A stretch of DNA of 64,000 nucleotides from Asaia krungthepensis NRIC 0535 (GTDB lineage: Bacteria; Pseudomonadota; Alphaproteobacteria; Acetobacterales; Acetobacteraceae): NCBI RefSeq assembly GCF_025995175.1, contig NZ_BAPV01000010.1, positions 62,001-126,000 of the forward strand, given 5' to 3'. Of the stretch, positions 45,850 to 53,866 are shown piece by piece. Positions within the stretch are counted from its first letter, which is position 1. Each line of letters starts with the position of its first letter. The translations under genes were made by a program, and so were the position numbers. The notes beneath the pieces were generated by a model that searched no databases, was not told where the DNA came from, and worked only from the letters and a program-made list of their open reading frames with translations.

Positions 45850-46335
45850 CTAGCGCAGGTCGATGCGGATACGGCCCTTGGGGCTGGACGGATCGGTTTT
45901 TGCCTCGATCTGCACCTGACTGGCCGGCGCCCCGGCCGCGACGATCCGGTCTGCCACTGCCTGCCCATCCTGCTGGGTCAGGGTTTCGAGCGATTTCACC
46001 TGCGCAGCAGGGCTTGCGGCTTCCGGCGAGAGGACGCTCACGATGAACAGGATGCCCGGCCTGCGGGAGAGAGCCAGTTTCGTGCTGCGCTCGACGGCGG
46101 GTCCCCATTCTTCCCTGGGTGTGCCTGCCACGATCTGCAGGAACGGGGCGGGGGCTGGTTTGGCAGGTGGTGCAGGCGGAATATAGGGCTTGGGGGGCTT
46201 GCCGGCATCGGGGTTGAACATGCGCTGCCCCGGCGGCGTACAGGCGGTCAACGCGCCCGAGAACAGGCAAATGGCGATGCCTGCCAAAGCGCGAAATCTC
46301 AGAAAACCACAATTGGAAGCATTCGTCATCGTCAT
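45850..46335 (-). CDS. Proline-rich lipoprotein of unknown function
   Basis: A lipoprotein signal peptide ends at LTAC (Cys32 from ATG 46335, or Cys30 from ATG 46329, whose spacing to CTAGG is better). A proline/alanine-rich linker (residues about 48-65) follows, then a small domain of about 95 residues with alternating strands and helices. LTQQDGQAVADRIVAAGAPASQVQIEAKTD (split) resembles the strand-helix repeat of OmpA-type domains, but the peptidoglycan motif is not complete. Divergent from gap. Function unknown. Confidence 0.6.
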   Translation of the reverse strand: MTMTNASNCGFLRFRALAGIAICLFSGALTACTPPGQRMFNPDAGKPPKPYIPPAPPAKPAPAPFLQIVAGTPREEWGPAVERSTKLALSRRPGILFIVSVLSPEAASPAAQVKSLETLTQQDGQAVADRIVAAGAPASQVQIEAKTDPSSPKGRIRIDLR

Positions 46336-46506
46336 GACCTAGAGAACTTGCAGGAAGACCGGACACAAGCAAGAGAGCGGAAACAGAAAGACCAGTTTTC
46401 ACGAAAATATCGATAAGATTCTTGGTAGCCCCCTCTCGTCTCGTCTTCCAAGGGTGCTATGGTTTCGCCTCTTATAACGAAACCGCCTACTGGCCGGGAG
46501 ACTACA

Positions 46507-47526
46507 ATGGCTGTGAAAATCGCGATCAACGGTTTTGGACGTATCGGACGTCTGGTGCTGCGTGGTATCATTGAAAGCGGACGTACGGATGTCGTGCCTG
46601 TCGCCATCAATGACCTCGGCTCGGTGGAAGAGAACGCCCATCTGCTGGCTTATGACAGCGTTCATGGTCGCTTCCCCGGTACCATTCGCGTCGATGGCAA
46701 CAACCTGATCATCGAAGCCAATGGGCGTACCTATGGTCCGATCCGCGTTTCCGCCGAGCGTGACCCCACCAAGGTTCCCTTCGACGGCGTCGACGTGGCC
46801 ATGGAATGCACGGGCCTGTTCACCACCAAGGAGAAGGCCTCGGCCCTGATCCAGGCTGGCGCCCGCAAAGTCCTGATTTCCGCTCCAGGCACCGATGTCG
46901 ATGCCACCATCGTCTACGGCGTGAACAATGCCATGCTGACGAAGGACATGACGGTTATCTCCAACGCATCCTGCACGACCAACTGTCTGGCACCGGTCGC
47001 CAAGGTGCTGGACGAGGCCTTCGGCATCGAATGCGGCTACATGGTGACCATCCACTCCTATACGGGTGACCAGCGCACGGTGGACACGCATCATCGCGAT
47101 CCGCGCCGTGCCCGTGCAGCCGCATTGAACATGATCCCGACCTCGACGGGCGCTGCAAAGGCCATCGGTCTGGTTCTGCCGCACCTCAAGGGCCGTCTGG
47201 ATGGCACCTCGATCCGCGTTCCGACGCCGAATGTCTCCGTCGTTTCGCTGGACTTCATCCCGAGCCGTGCCCCGGCATCGGTTCAGGCCGTCAATGACGC
47301 GCTGCGCGCCGCTGCCGAGGGTCCGCTGAAGGGCGTGCTCGATTACAACGAAGCCCCGCTGGTGAGCACGGACTTCAACCATTCCTATGCTTCCTCGACC
47401 TTCGATGCCACGCAGACGGCGGTGATCGATGGTGGCAAAATGGTGCGCATCTGTTCCTGGTACGACAATGAATGGGGCTTCTCGAACCGCATGTCCGACA
47501 CGGCAGCGCTTTTCGGCAGCCTCTAA
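46507..47526 (+). CDS. gap: Glyceraldehyde-3-phosphate dehydrogenase, type I
   Basis: This enzyme oxidises glyceraldehyde 3-phosphate to 1,3-bisphosphoglycerate with NAD in glycolysis and gluconeogenesis. The start MAVKIAINGFGRIGRLVLRG is the NAD-binding loop, and SNASCTTNCLAPVAKVLDE carries the catalytic cysteine with the following HSYTGDQ histidine block. WYDNEWGFSNRM near the end is the family signature. ATG 46507 has GGGAG upstream; 339 residues. Followed after 27 bases by pgk, an operon in many bacteria. Confidence 0.97.
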   Translation: MAVKIAINGFGRIGRLVLRGIIESGRTDVVPVAINDLGSVEENAHLLAYDSVHGRFPGTIRVDGNNLIIEANGRTYGPIRVSAERDPTKVPFDGVDVAMECTGLFTTKEKASALIQAGARKVLISAPGTDVDATIVYGVNNAMLTKDMTVISNASCTTNCLAPVAKVLDEAFGIECGYMVTIHSYTGDQRTVDTHHRDPRRARAAALNMIPTSTGAAKAIGLVLPHLKGRLDGTSIRVPTPNVSVVSLDFIPSRAPASVQAVNDALRAAAEGPLKGVLDYNEAPLVSTDFNHSYASSTFDATQTAVIDGGKMVRICSWYDNEWGFSNRMSDTAALFGSL

Positions 47527-47553
47527 CAAGCAAGAAAAACGGGAGTATAGCGC

Positions 47554-48771
47554 ATGGCCAGTTTCCACACGCTCGATGATCTGTCTCCTGAGGGAAAGCG
47601 CGTTCTTCTGCGCGCCGACCTCAACGTGCCGGTGCGTGAAGGCGCCATCACGGACACGACGCGTATCGACCGCGTCATCCCGACCATCTGCGAGCTGGCC
47701 GACAAGGGCGCGCGCGTCATCATTCTGAGCCATTTCGACCGTCCCAAAGGTCAGGTCGTGCCCGGCATGTCGCTTGCTCCCGTGGCCGAGATGCTGGAAT
47801 CCAAGATCCAGCACAAGGTGCATTTCGTGTCCGACTGCGTTGGACCGAAGGCGGAAGAAGCCGTTGCAAAGCTCAAGGATGGCGAGGTTTGCGTTCTCGA
47901 AAACACCCGTTTCCATGCGGGTGAGGAAAAGAACGATCCGGCGTTCACCGACATGCTCGCCCGTCTGGGCGACGTCTACGTGAATGACGCCTTCTCAGCC
48001 GCACATCGTGCCCATGCCTCGACCGAGGGTCTGGCCCATCATCTGCCGGCCTATGCCGGACGACTGATGGAAGCGGAGCTGAACGCTCTGACTGCTGCGC
48101 TCGAACTGCCGGAACGCCCGGTGGGGGCCCTGATTGGCGGTGCCAAGATCTCGACCAAGCTCGATCTGATCGGGAACGTGCTGGGCAAGGTCGATGTGCT
48201 GTTCATTGGCGGCGCAATGGCCAATACCTTCCTTGCGGCGCAGGGCGTTGCTGTCGGCAAGTCGCTTCAGGAAGCCGACATGCACGAAACGGCGCGCAAG
48301 ATCATGGCGCAGGCGCAGGACGGCCAGTGCGAGATCATTCTGCCGGTCGATGCCGTGATCGCACGCGAATTCCGTGAAGGAGCCCCTTCGGAAGTTTGCG
48401 ACATCAATGCGGTCCCGGCTGATGCCATGATCCTCGATGCCGGTCCGAAAACCGTCGCGCTGATCAATGCCAAGCTCGAAGGCCTGAAGACCCTGGTCTG
48501 GAACGGCCCACTTGGCGCGTTCGAGATCAAGCCTTTCGACGCGGCAACCGTTTCTGTGGCGCAAAAGGCCGCAGCACTGACCAAGGCTGGGCAGCTCAAG
48601 ACCATTGCCGGTGGCGGTGACACGGTATCGGCCCTGCGCCATGCCGATGCAGCCGACAAGATGAGCTATGTGTCGACGGCTGGCGGTGCCTTCCTTGAAT
48701 GGCTCGAAGGCAAGCTCCTTCCGGGAATTGCGGTGCTGACCGACGCAGCGCATAACGCCTTCCCGATCTGA
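47554..48771 (+). CDS. pgk: Phosphoglycerate kinase
   Basis: PGK moves phosphate from 1,3-bisphosphoglycerate to ADP. The motif [20 protein letters not shown] lies near residue 16, [12 protein letters not shown] follows, [17 protein letters not shown] is the substrate region, and [14 protein letters not shown] is the ATP-binding glycine loop near the C-terminus. 405 residues, standard length. The start has GGGAG about 12 bases upstream. It follows gap and ends at a long hairpin. Confidence 0.97.
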   Translation: MASFHTLDDLSPEGKRVLLRADLNVPVREGAITDTTRIDRVIPTICELADKGARVIILSHFDRPKGQVVPGMSLAPVAEMLESKIQHKVHFVSDCVGPKAEEAVAKLKDGEVCVLENTRFHAGEEKNDPAFTDMLARLGDVYVNDAFSAAHRAHASTEGLAHHLPAYAGRLMEAELNALTAALELPERPVGALIGGAKISTKLDLIGNVLGKVDVLFIGGAMANTFLAAQGVAVGKSLQEADMHETARKIMAQAQDGQCEIILPVDAVIAREFREGAPSEVCDINAVPADAMILDAGPKTVALINAKLEGLKTLVWNGPLGAFEIKPFDAATVSVAQKAAALTKAGQLKTIAGGGDTVSALRHADAADKMSYVSTAGGAFLEWLEGKLLPGIAVLTDAAHNAFPI

Positions 48772-48782
48772 GTATCCTGCCC

Positions 48783-48827
48783 GGACCGGTTGCATCACGT
48801 TTGATGTCGACGTGATACAATCGGTCC
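48783..48827 (+). terminator. Long hairpin after pgk
   Basis: A 17-base stem (left arm starts GGACCGGTTGC, right arm ends CAATCGGTCC) with one G/T pair and one mismatch encloses an 11-base loop, starting 12 bases after the pgk stop. It is very likely the end of the gap-pgk transcript, though the following ATTCCTGTT is a poor T-run. Confidence 0.6.
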
Positions 48828-48932
48828 ATTCCTGTTGCATCCGCTTCTCCCGCGCGAGTACAGTATTCGTCGCCGGTTCTTATATCGGCTTCAGGTAAAT
48901 CGATACTGTGATCCGCAAGGAGGAACGCGTCG

Positions 48933-49388
48933 GTGCGTCTCTGTTCTATTTTGCTGGTCGGGCTTTTGGCCTGCGTCATGCCACGACACGCCTCCGCAGA
49001 AGACACGGCCTCACAGCCCGCTTCCCCAAATACCTCCCACGGCACTCCCCATCGGTCGATGAAGGGTAGCGCGCTCGGATCGGTTTCCTCTTTTTCGCTC
49101 GAACCGGTCGCAACAGCCGAGCCGCTGATCCGACAGGCCTCTCTGACCGTCAAGGCGTCCGCGCCATCGACGCATAACGGCTTCAGCGAAGCCCCCCTCC
49201 CCGACGATGACATGGACGCCCCCAAGGAACGGGGCAATGGCGACGATGCCACGCTCAAGGCCGATTTTTTCCAGCGTAATCATCATCAGGTAGGTGATGC
49301 TCTTTCAGGTGGGGCCGCCGCCAATGACCAAAGACGCGGCCATGGCTCGATGGCTGCCGGTGTGGCAGTCGCCATCCCCATAGATTGA
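48933..49388 (+). CDS. Small secreted protein of unknown function
   Basis: The GTG start at 48933 has a perfect AAGGAGG nine bases upstream, the strongest ribosome site I noticed in the window. The 151-residue product has a signal peptide (MRLCSILLVGLLACVMPRHASA), probably cleaved before EDTAS, then a low-complexity Ser/Pro/Ala/Asp-rich chain with no recognisable domain, ending in the hydrophobic AAGVAVAIPID. It may be a disordered periplasmic or extracellular protein. It is convergent with the response regulator gene and unrelated in strand to it. Confidence 0.55.
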   Translation: MRLCSILLVGLLACVMPRHASAEDTASQPASPNTSHGTPHRSMKGSALGSVSSFSLEPVATAEPLIRQASLTVKASAPSTHNGFSEAPLPDDDMDAPKERGNGDDATLKADFFQRNHHQVGDALSGGAAANDQRRGHGSMAAGVAVAIPID

Positions 49389-49390
49389 CG

Positions 49391-49409
49391 ATCGCCCCAG
49401 AGAGGCGAT
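49391..49409. terminator. Hairpin between convergent small secreted protein and response regulator
   Basis: ATCGCC and GGCGAT pair around a 7-base loop, two bases after the stop of the plus-strand gene and 11 bases from the stop of the minus-strand gene. Likely bidirectional; short T-run TT only. Confidence 0.4.
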
Positions 49410-49420
49410 TTCACCGCTAT

Positions 49421-50071
49421 TCAGCTATCCAGTTCGGCGGGCGAAAGTCCCCTCAGACGATCCATCTCACGCACGAGATCGGGCAGTGAGCCCGCCTCCA
49501 TCTTTCGCATGATTTGCGCGCGACGCACTTTCACAGTGATCTCACTGACGCCCAGTATTCCCGCCGTCTGTTTGTTGAGCAGCCCCGTGACCACGAGACG
49601 GGCAACCTGCTTTTCACCCGCATTCAGGCTGCGCCAGCGCCTCAGAAGCGCCTCGCCTTCCGCCCTCTCTTGCCGTCTTGCCTCATTGATCGCCAGGCCG
49701 CGCTGGATGGCATCGAGCAGATCGAGATCGCGAAACGGCTTGGTGAGGAATTCGATCGCCCCGTTCTTCATGGCTTCGACCCCCATGGCAATATCGCCAT
49801 GGCCGGTGATGAAGACCACCGGATAATCCAGACCGAGCCCGGCCATGCGCCTGTGAAAATCCATGCCCGACAGGCCCGGCATCCGGATATCGAGAATCAG
49901 GCAGGCAGGGCAGTTGTCTTTCGGCGCAACAATGAAGCTCTCCGCATCGGCGAAGCAGCGAACTTTTTGCCCAACCGCGCTCAGCAGATCGTCAAGTGCC
50001 TGACGGATCGAGGCATCGTCATCGACCACGTATACGATCGTTTCCCCGGTAAGCCCATTTCGAGCATCCAT
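49421..50071 (-). CDS. FixJ-family two-component response regulator
   Basis: Residues 11-125 are a receiver domain (YVVDDDAS, phospho-acceptor Asp61 in LILDIRMPGLSG, Thr89, Lys111 in LTKPF). Residues about 150-210 are a LuxR-type HTH (LNAGEKQVARLVVTGLLNKQTAGILGVSEITVKVRRAQIM, split). The start is ATG 50071, one base into the kinase stop, with GAGGAGG seven bases upstream; GTG 50074 is in frame but closer. 216 residues. It is the last gene of a TonB-receptor/kinase/regulator operon and probably controls it. Confidence 0.92.
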   Translation of the reverse strand: MDARNGLTGETIVYVVDDDASIRQALDDLLSAVGQKVRCFADAESFIVAPKDNCPACLILDIRMPGLSGMDFHRRMAGLGLDYPVVFITGHGDIAMGVEAMKNGAIEFLTKPFRDLDLLDAIQRGLAINEARRQERAEGEALLRRWRSLNAGEKQVARLVVTGLLNKQTAGILGVSEITVKVRRAQIMRKMEAGSLPDLVREMDRLRGLSPAELDS

Positions 50072-51249
50072 CACGATTCCTCCTCGCGCGCCGCAGGGAT
50101 ACTGAAGCAGAACGCTGCCCCTTCACGACGATCCTGAGCCAGCCAGATCCGGCCCTTGTTGGCTTCGATCAATGTGCGGCAGATTGCGAGGCCAATACCT
50201 GTCCCTTCCTGCTTTGTGCTCCAAAAGGGCTCAAAAAGGTGATCTGTCAGAGAGGGGGCAATCCCGGCACCGTCATCGCTCACCCTGCACAGACAGGAAT
50301 CATTTTCCTCCCATAGGGCGATCTCTATATAGCCGCCACCCGTGCCCCGCGCCGCGATGGCTTCGATCGCGTTGAGCAGGAGATTGCTCACAACTTGCTG
50401 AATCTGAACCGAATCTCCCCAGGCAGACAGAGTGCCCGCCTTGCAGCGGACACGAGCCGCGATGTCGTGGCGCTCGAGACGATGCTGGGCCATGGCCACC
50501 ACGTCCATCACGGCATCGACCAGGTCGAAACGCCCGCATTCGGTCACCTTGCCACGTGTCAGATCCTTCATGCGTGTCAGGATATCGGCGGCGCGCGTCG
50601 TATCGCGTATGATGCGCTCTAACGCAGCATCCGCCCGGTCGACATTGGGCGGTGTTGCGGAGAGCCAGCGCTGACACGCCTGCCCGCTGGTGGCGATGGC
50701 TGCGAGGGGCTGGTTGAGTTCATGCACGATGGACGAGGTCAGACCACTGACCATCTGCGCATGAGCGATGCGTGTCAGCTGGGACTGCCCCTGCAGGGCC
50801 AGTTCCTTGGCATGCTGAAGCCGGATGGCAAGCCAGGCGGTGATGACGATCGCCGCCGAACTGATCAGCAGATTGATCAATCCTGTGGCCGCGTTACCAT
50901 GCAGGGTGAAGGCGAAACTCATTCCGGTCAGGCCAAGACACAGGCAAGCAAGCCAGATCAGGCTTTCTGGCCGAAAAGAGAAGGCGGCGCCCAGTAGCAC
51001 CACCGTATAGAGTACCGGTATCGCGATCTCGTAATGGGTGATCGTATCGGCAGCAAAAATGGCGGCCATGACCAGGCCGAGAAGGATGGGACGGGTCGCA
51101 CCGGCAACGGGTCGTGCACCATGCCCCCCCTTCCCGGAGCCAGAGCCGAGTGAACCGGGATAACGTGACTCGGGACCCTGCCGTTTTCCCTGCCGGGCCA
51201 TGCGGGCGACCACGCGGGCGGTCTCGGGCGTGCCGCTCCCTCTTCTCAT
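50071..51249 (-). CDS. Membrane-bound sensor histidine kinase
   Basis: After a basic N-terminal tail (about residues 1-50) come four hydrophobic segments (about 53-70, 76-92, 97-115, 123-143) that form the sensor, with no clear periplasmic domain. The dimerisation/phosphotransfer site is SSIVHELNQPLAAI (His176), of the NtrB/FixL class. The ATPase domain has N-box QQVVSNLLLNAIEAI, VSDDGAGI, and TGIGLAICRTLI. 392 residues. It starts two bases after the TonB receptor and overlaps the response regulator, so the three are co-translated. Confidence 0.92.
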   Translation of the reverse strand: MRRGSGTPETARVVARMARQGKRQGPESRYPGSLGSGSGKGGHGARPVAGATRPILLGLVMAAIFAADTITHYEIAIPVLYTVVLLGAAFSFRPESLIWLACLCLGLTGMSFAFTLHGNAATGLINLLISSAAIVITAWLAIRLQHAKELALQGQSQLTRIAHAQMVSGLTSSIVHELNQPLAAIATSGQACQRWLSATPPNVDRADAALERIIRDTTRAADILTRMKDLTRGKVTECGRFDLVDAVMDVVAMAQHRLERHDIAARVRCKAGTLSAWGDSVQIQQVVSNLLLNAIEAIAARGTGGGYIEIALWEENDSCLCRVSDDGAGIAPSLTDHLFEPFWSTKQEGTGIGLAICRTLIEANKGRIWLAQDRREGAAFCFSIPAAREEES

Positions 51250-51251
51250 GA

Positions 51252-53717
51252 TCAGAACCTCGTACCCAGGCTGAAAACGAGTTGTCTCGGCGCCGAGCGC
51301 TGCATGGTCTGATAATCTCCGGAGAACGGGGCGCCGTCCACATTGAGGTTGCCGATCATCTTGCTGTTGAGCAGATTATAGACATCAAGACGCATGTCGA
51401 GCGATGGCCAGCCTGCATGGCCAGGGCGTTTCCACGCAATATAGGCCGTAGTGTTCCAGTAATTCGGCCCCATGATGTCGTTGGTGTACGAGAAAGGACG
51501 GTCAAGATACACAACGCTCGTCGCACCGGCCTCGACCTGTCCGACATGCATAAAGGCCGAGCTTTGCAGAGACAGCGCCGGGTAACCCGGCTGGGCCTTT
51601 CCCCTGATCGGGAAGATCTCACCTCCGGCGACCAGATCGCCACCGTAACGGAAGCGACTGACCGAAAGGGACTGGCTGAGTGTCAGATACGGTCCCAGAG
51701 GCAGGCTGGCCGCGACATCTCCCCCCCAGATATGCGATGCCCGCACGATCCCGACGGTGTTGACCGGGCTGTGCAACGTGCCGATCGACGCGGAAACAAG
51801 CCGGTTTTCGACAAGCGAGAAGTACCCGTCCCATGACAATCTGAAGTGCCCCTCTTTTCTGTGTCCGCCGATCGTGACTGTCATGTCCTTTTCGGGGGCG
51901 ATACGCGACAGGGCCTCATCGAAACTTGCCTGATCCGAAGCGGACCAGATCGAGGCGGAGTAGCCGATATTGCCGCGAGGCGACATGCGGTAGCCGCTCT
52001 GGGTCTGGGCGGCATCGATGAACAGATCCTGACGGGGCGACAGTGTCCAGAGCAGGGAGAGATGCGGCAGGAAACCGTTCTGCGAGCGCAGATTCCCGCG
52101 GGGGGCCCCATCATCCCCAATACCGCCCCCCGAGGAATGCACATCTATTGCCTTGAACCCCAACCCCAGGAGCAGGGAGGGCGTGAGCTTCCAGTCGTCA
52201 TGCAAGAAGATTTGGCGCGAAGATGTGTGCCAATGGGAGAGATTTTGTGTCTGAAAAGCGGGTCCGTAACGATCAAACGGTCCGATAGCCCTGAGTGGTG
52301 CCCCAGTCCCCAGGAGCGGTTCGTTATACCAGGACTGATCGGCCATCGAGCGCGATGTCTCCTGCCAGAGTCCTGCAGAAAGAAGATGATGGCCGATCCG
52401 GTAGTCGAGGGTAAGGCTGCCGCCGAAGCGCCGGACCGCAGAATGCCAGACCTGCTCTGAAAACGGGGCGCCAGTTTCGGAAGGGGTTGTCGGGTCTGAA
52501 ACACTGGCGTCGGTATAAGTGCTCGCCCCGTAGAAAAGCGCCTTGCCGTGAAGACGGTTCCCGATCCTGAAGCGATGGGCCAGGGACCCTATGAAATCCT
52601 GCGAGACCTGGCCGCTGTCATACGGGGTCAGGGCCGCACGCTCCGCACAGCTATAGGGACCGCATTGCGCCTCGGCATTTTCGGGACGCGCCATGTCGTA
52701 AGCCGCCCCATAATTCGGATAGGTGAAATCTGCGCCGCGCCAGCCTAGCTTGTCCAGCATATCGTGAGACACGTTGTTATAGCCCCAGACCTGCGCTTGC
52801 GAGGCCGAGAAAAAGGCGGTCAGATCGCCCCAGGCGACATCCTGCACCGCCTTGATATTGCTGCGCAGCATGTTCTGCGAGCCCTGCCCCTGATATTTAT
52901 CCTTACTGATGCGCTGGAAACCGGCGAGCACACGCGGCCCCGACGTGCCAAGCGTACCGGATTGCCCCACGAGCGTCGTGACAAGGGTGTTGTTGCTGCC
53001 TACGGCCTGATTGACGGCAAGACTGGGTGTTTCAGCGGGTGCCATGAGCGCGTAGCGAATTTCGCCGCCATTATTGCTGCTCGAATAGGTGCTCTCACGT
53101 GAGGTGCCGGGCGATACGACAATCGAACCGATTGTATCGGGGACGCTGATATTGAGCACATTTGTACCGCTCAGCGTTCCGAAACTCGAATCATTCAGCG
53201 GAATGCCCTCAAAGAGAATGCCGAGTTCGTTCATATGAAACCCGCGCAGGAACAGGCTCGCATCGGACTCATCCAGACCGTAGGAATCCGAGGTCGTATA
53301 GGAAACGCCGGGCGTCTGGGCGAGGAGTGCGAGTGGATTGGAGCCACTCAGCGTATTACGCCAGTCGGCCGGGGTCAGCACGGTCATATTGGGCTGGACC
53401 GCGCGATGGGCATCTCTGGCAACCCTGATGGTTTCGGTCTGGGACGCAGCAGTTTTCCCCGAGGTCTGACGGTCCTCTTCTTTCGCCCGAATGACAGTTC
53501 GGCCGTTTCTCCGATCTGCTGATCTGGCCGCGTTTCCGGCGTGGTTTTTCCCCTCAGAAGCGGCTTTTGCCGTCGCGGCATTTTCCGCGGCCAGCGCAGC
53601 TTCGCAGGGCAGGAGGAGTGGTAGCATCAGGCCTGCCATGCAGGCCGCCTGACGCGCGAAAATGGTCTGATTCCCACAGGAAACGGCGATTTTCCGGAGA
53701 TGCGTATCATGGCTCAT
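51252..53717 (-). CDS. TonB-dependent outer-membrane receptor
   Basis: This is a 22-strand beta-barrel importer energised by TonB. The signal peptide region covers about residues 1-43, then a Lys/Arg/Ala-rich stretch and a TonB box near ETIRVARDA. The plug domain (residues about 105-220) has NPLALLAQTPGVSYTTSDSYG and RGFHMNELGILFEGIPLND; the barrel ends in FSLGTRF with C-terminal Phe. 821 residues. The ligand is unknown. The histidine kinase follows after two bases, suggesting the import substrate and the sensed signal are linked. A palindrome lies upstream. Confidence 0.92.
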   Translation of the reverse strand: MSHDTHLRKIAVSCGNQTIFARQAACMAGLMLPLLLPCEAALAAENAATAKAASEGKNHAGNAARSADRRNGRTVIRAKEEDRQTSGKTAASQTETIRVARDAHRAVQPNMTVLTPADWRNTLSGSNPLALLAQTPGVSYTTSDSYGLDESDASLFLRGFHMNELGILFEGIPLNDSSFGTLSGTNVLNISVPDTIGSIVVSPGTSRESTYSSSNNGGEIRYALMAPAETPSLAVNQAVGSNNTLVTTLVGQSGTLGTSGPRVLAGFQRISKDKYQGQGSQNMLRSNIKAVQDVAWGDLTAFFSASQAQVWGYNNVSHDMLDKLGWRGADFTYPNYGAAYDMARPENAEAQCGPYSCAERAALTPYDSGQVSQDFIGSLAHRFRIGNRLHGKALFYGASTYTDASVSDPTTPSETGAPFSEQVWHSAVRRFGGSLTLDYRIGHHLLSAGLWQETSRSMADQSWYNEPLLGTGAPLRAIGPFDRYGPAFQTQNLSHWHTSSRQIFLHDDWKLTPSLLLGLGFKAIDVHSSGGGIGDDGAPRGNLRSQNGFLPHLSLLWTLSPRQDLFIDAAQTQSGYRMSPRGNIGYSASIWSASDQASFDEALSRIAPEKDMTVTIGGHRKEGHFRLSWDGYFSLVENRLVSASIGTLHSPVNTVGIVRASHIWGGDVAASLPLGPYLTLSQSLSVSRFRYGGDLVAGGEIFPIRGKAQPGYPALSLQSSAFMHVGQVEAGATSVVYLDRPFSYTNDIMGPNYWNTTAYIAWKRPGHAGWPSLDMRLDVYNLLNSKMIGNLNVDGAPFSGDYQTMQRSAPRQLVFSLGTRF

Positions 53718-53777
53718 GTTGAGATCTTCCCTGTTCGGAAATTCCCTAATGACAATACGCGTCCGATCAAATGCCCT

Positions 53778-53804
53778 CTTTGGTATGATCTCTCTATACC
53801 AAAG
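53778..53804. promoter_or_regulatory. Inverted repeat upstream of the TonB receptor operon
   Basis: Perfect 9-base arms CTTTGGTAT and ATACCAAAG with a 9-base spacer lie 61 bases before the receptor start and 63 bases after the end of the TpsB gene. Size and place fit an operator, for example of the response regulator encoded by the same operon. No T-run supports a terminator role. Confidence 0.45.
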
Positions 53805-53866
53805 TATAGGTCTCGTAATTCAGGAAATCCTCACTGGAGATCACGAGGGACGATACTTTATCCCAA

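Noticed and set aside
46399-47916. Long open frame (505 codons) on the minus strand opposite gap and pgk
   Set aside because: It lies antisense to two certain glycolytic genes; GC-rich codon bias opens such frames. No family resemblance or ribosome site.
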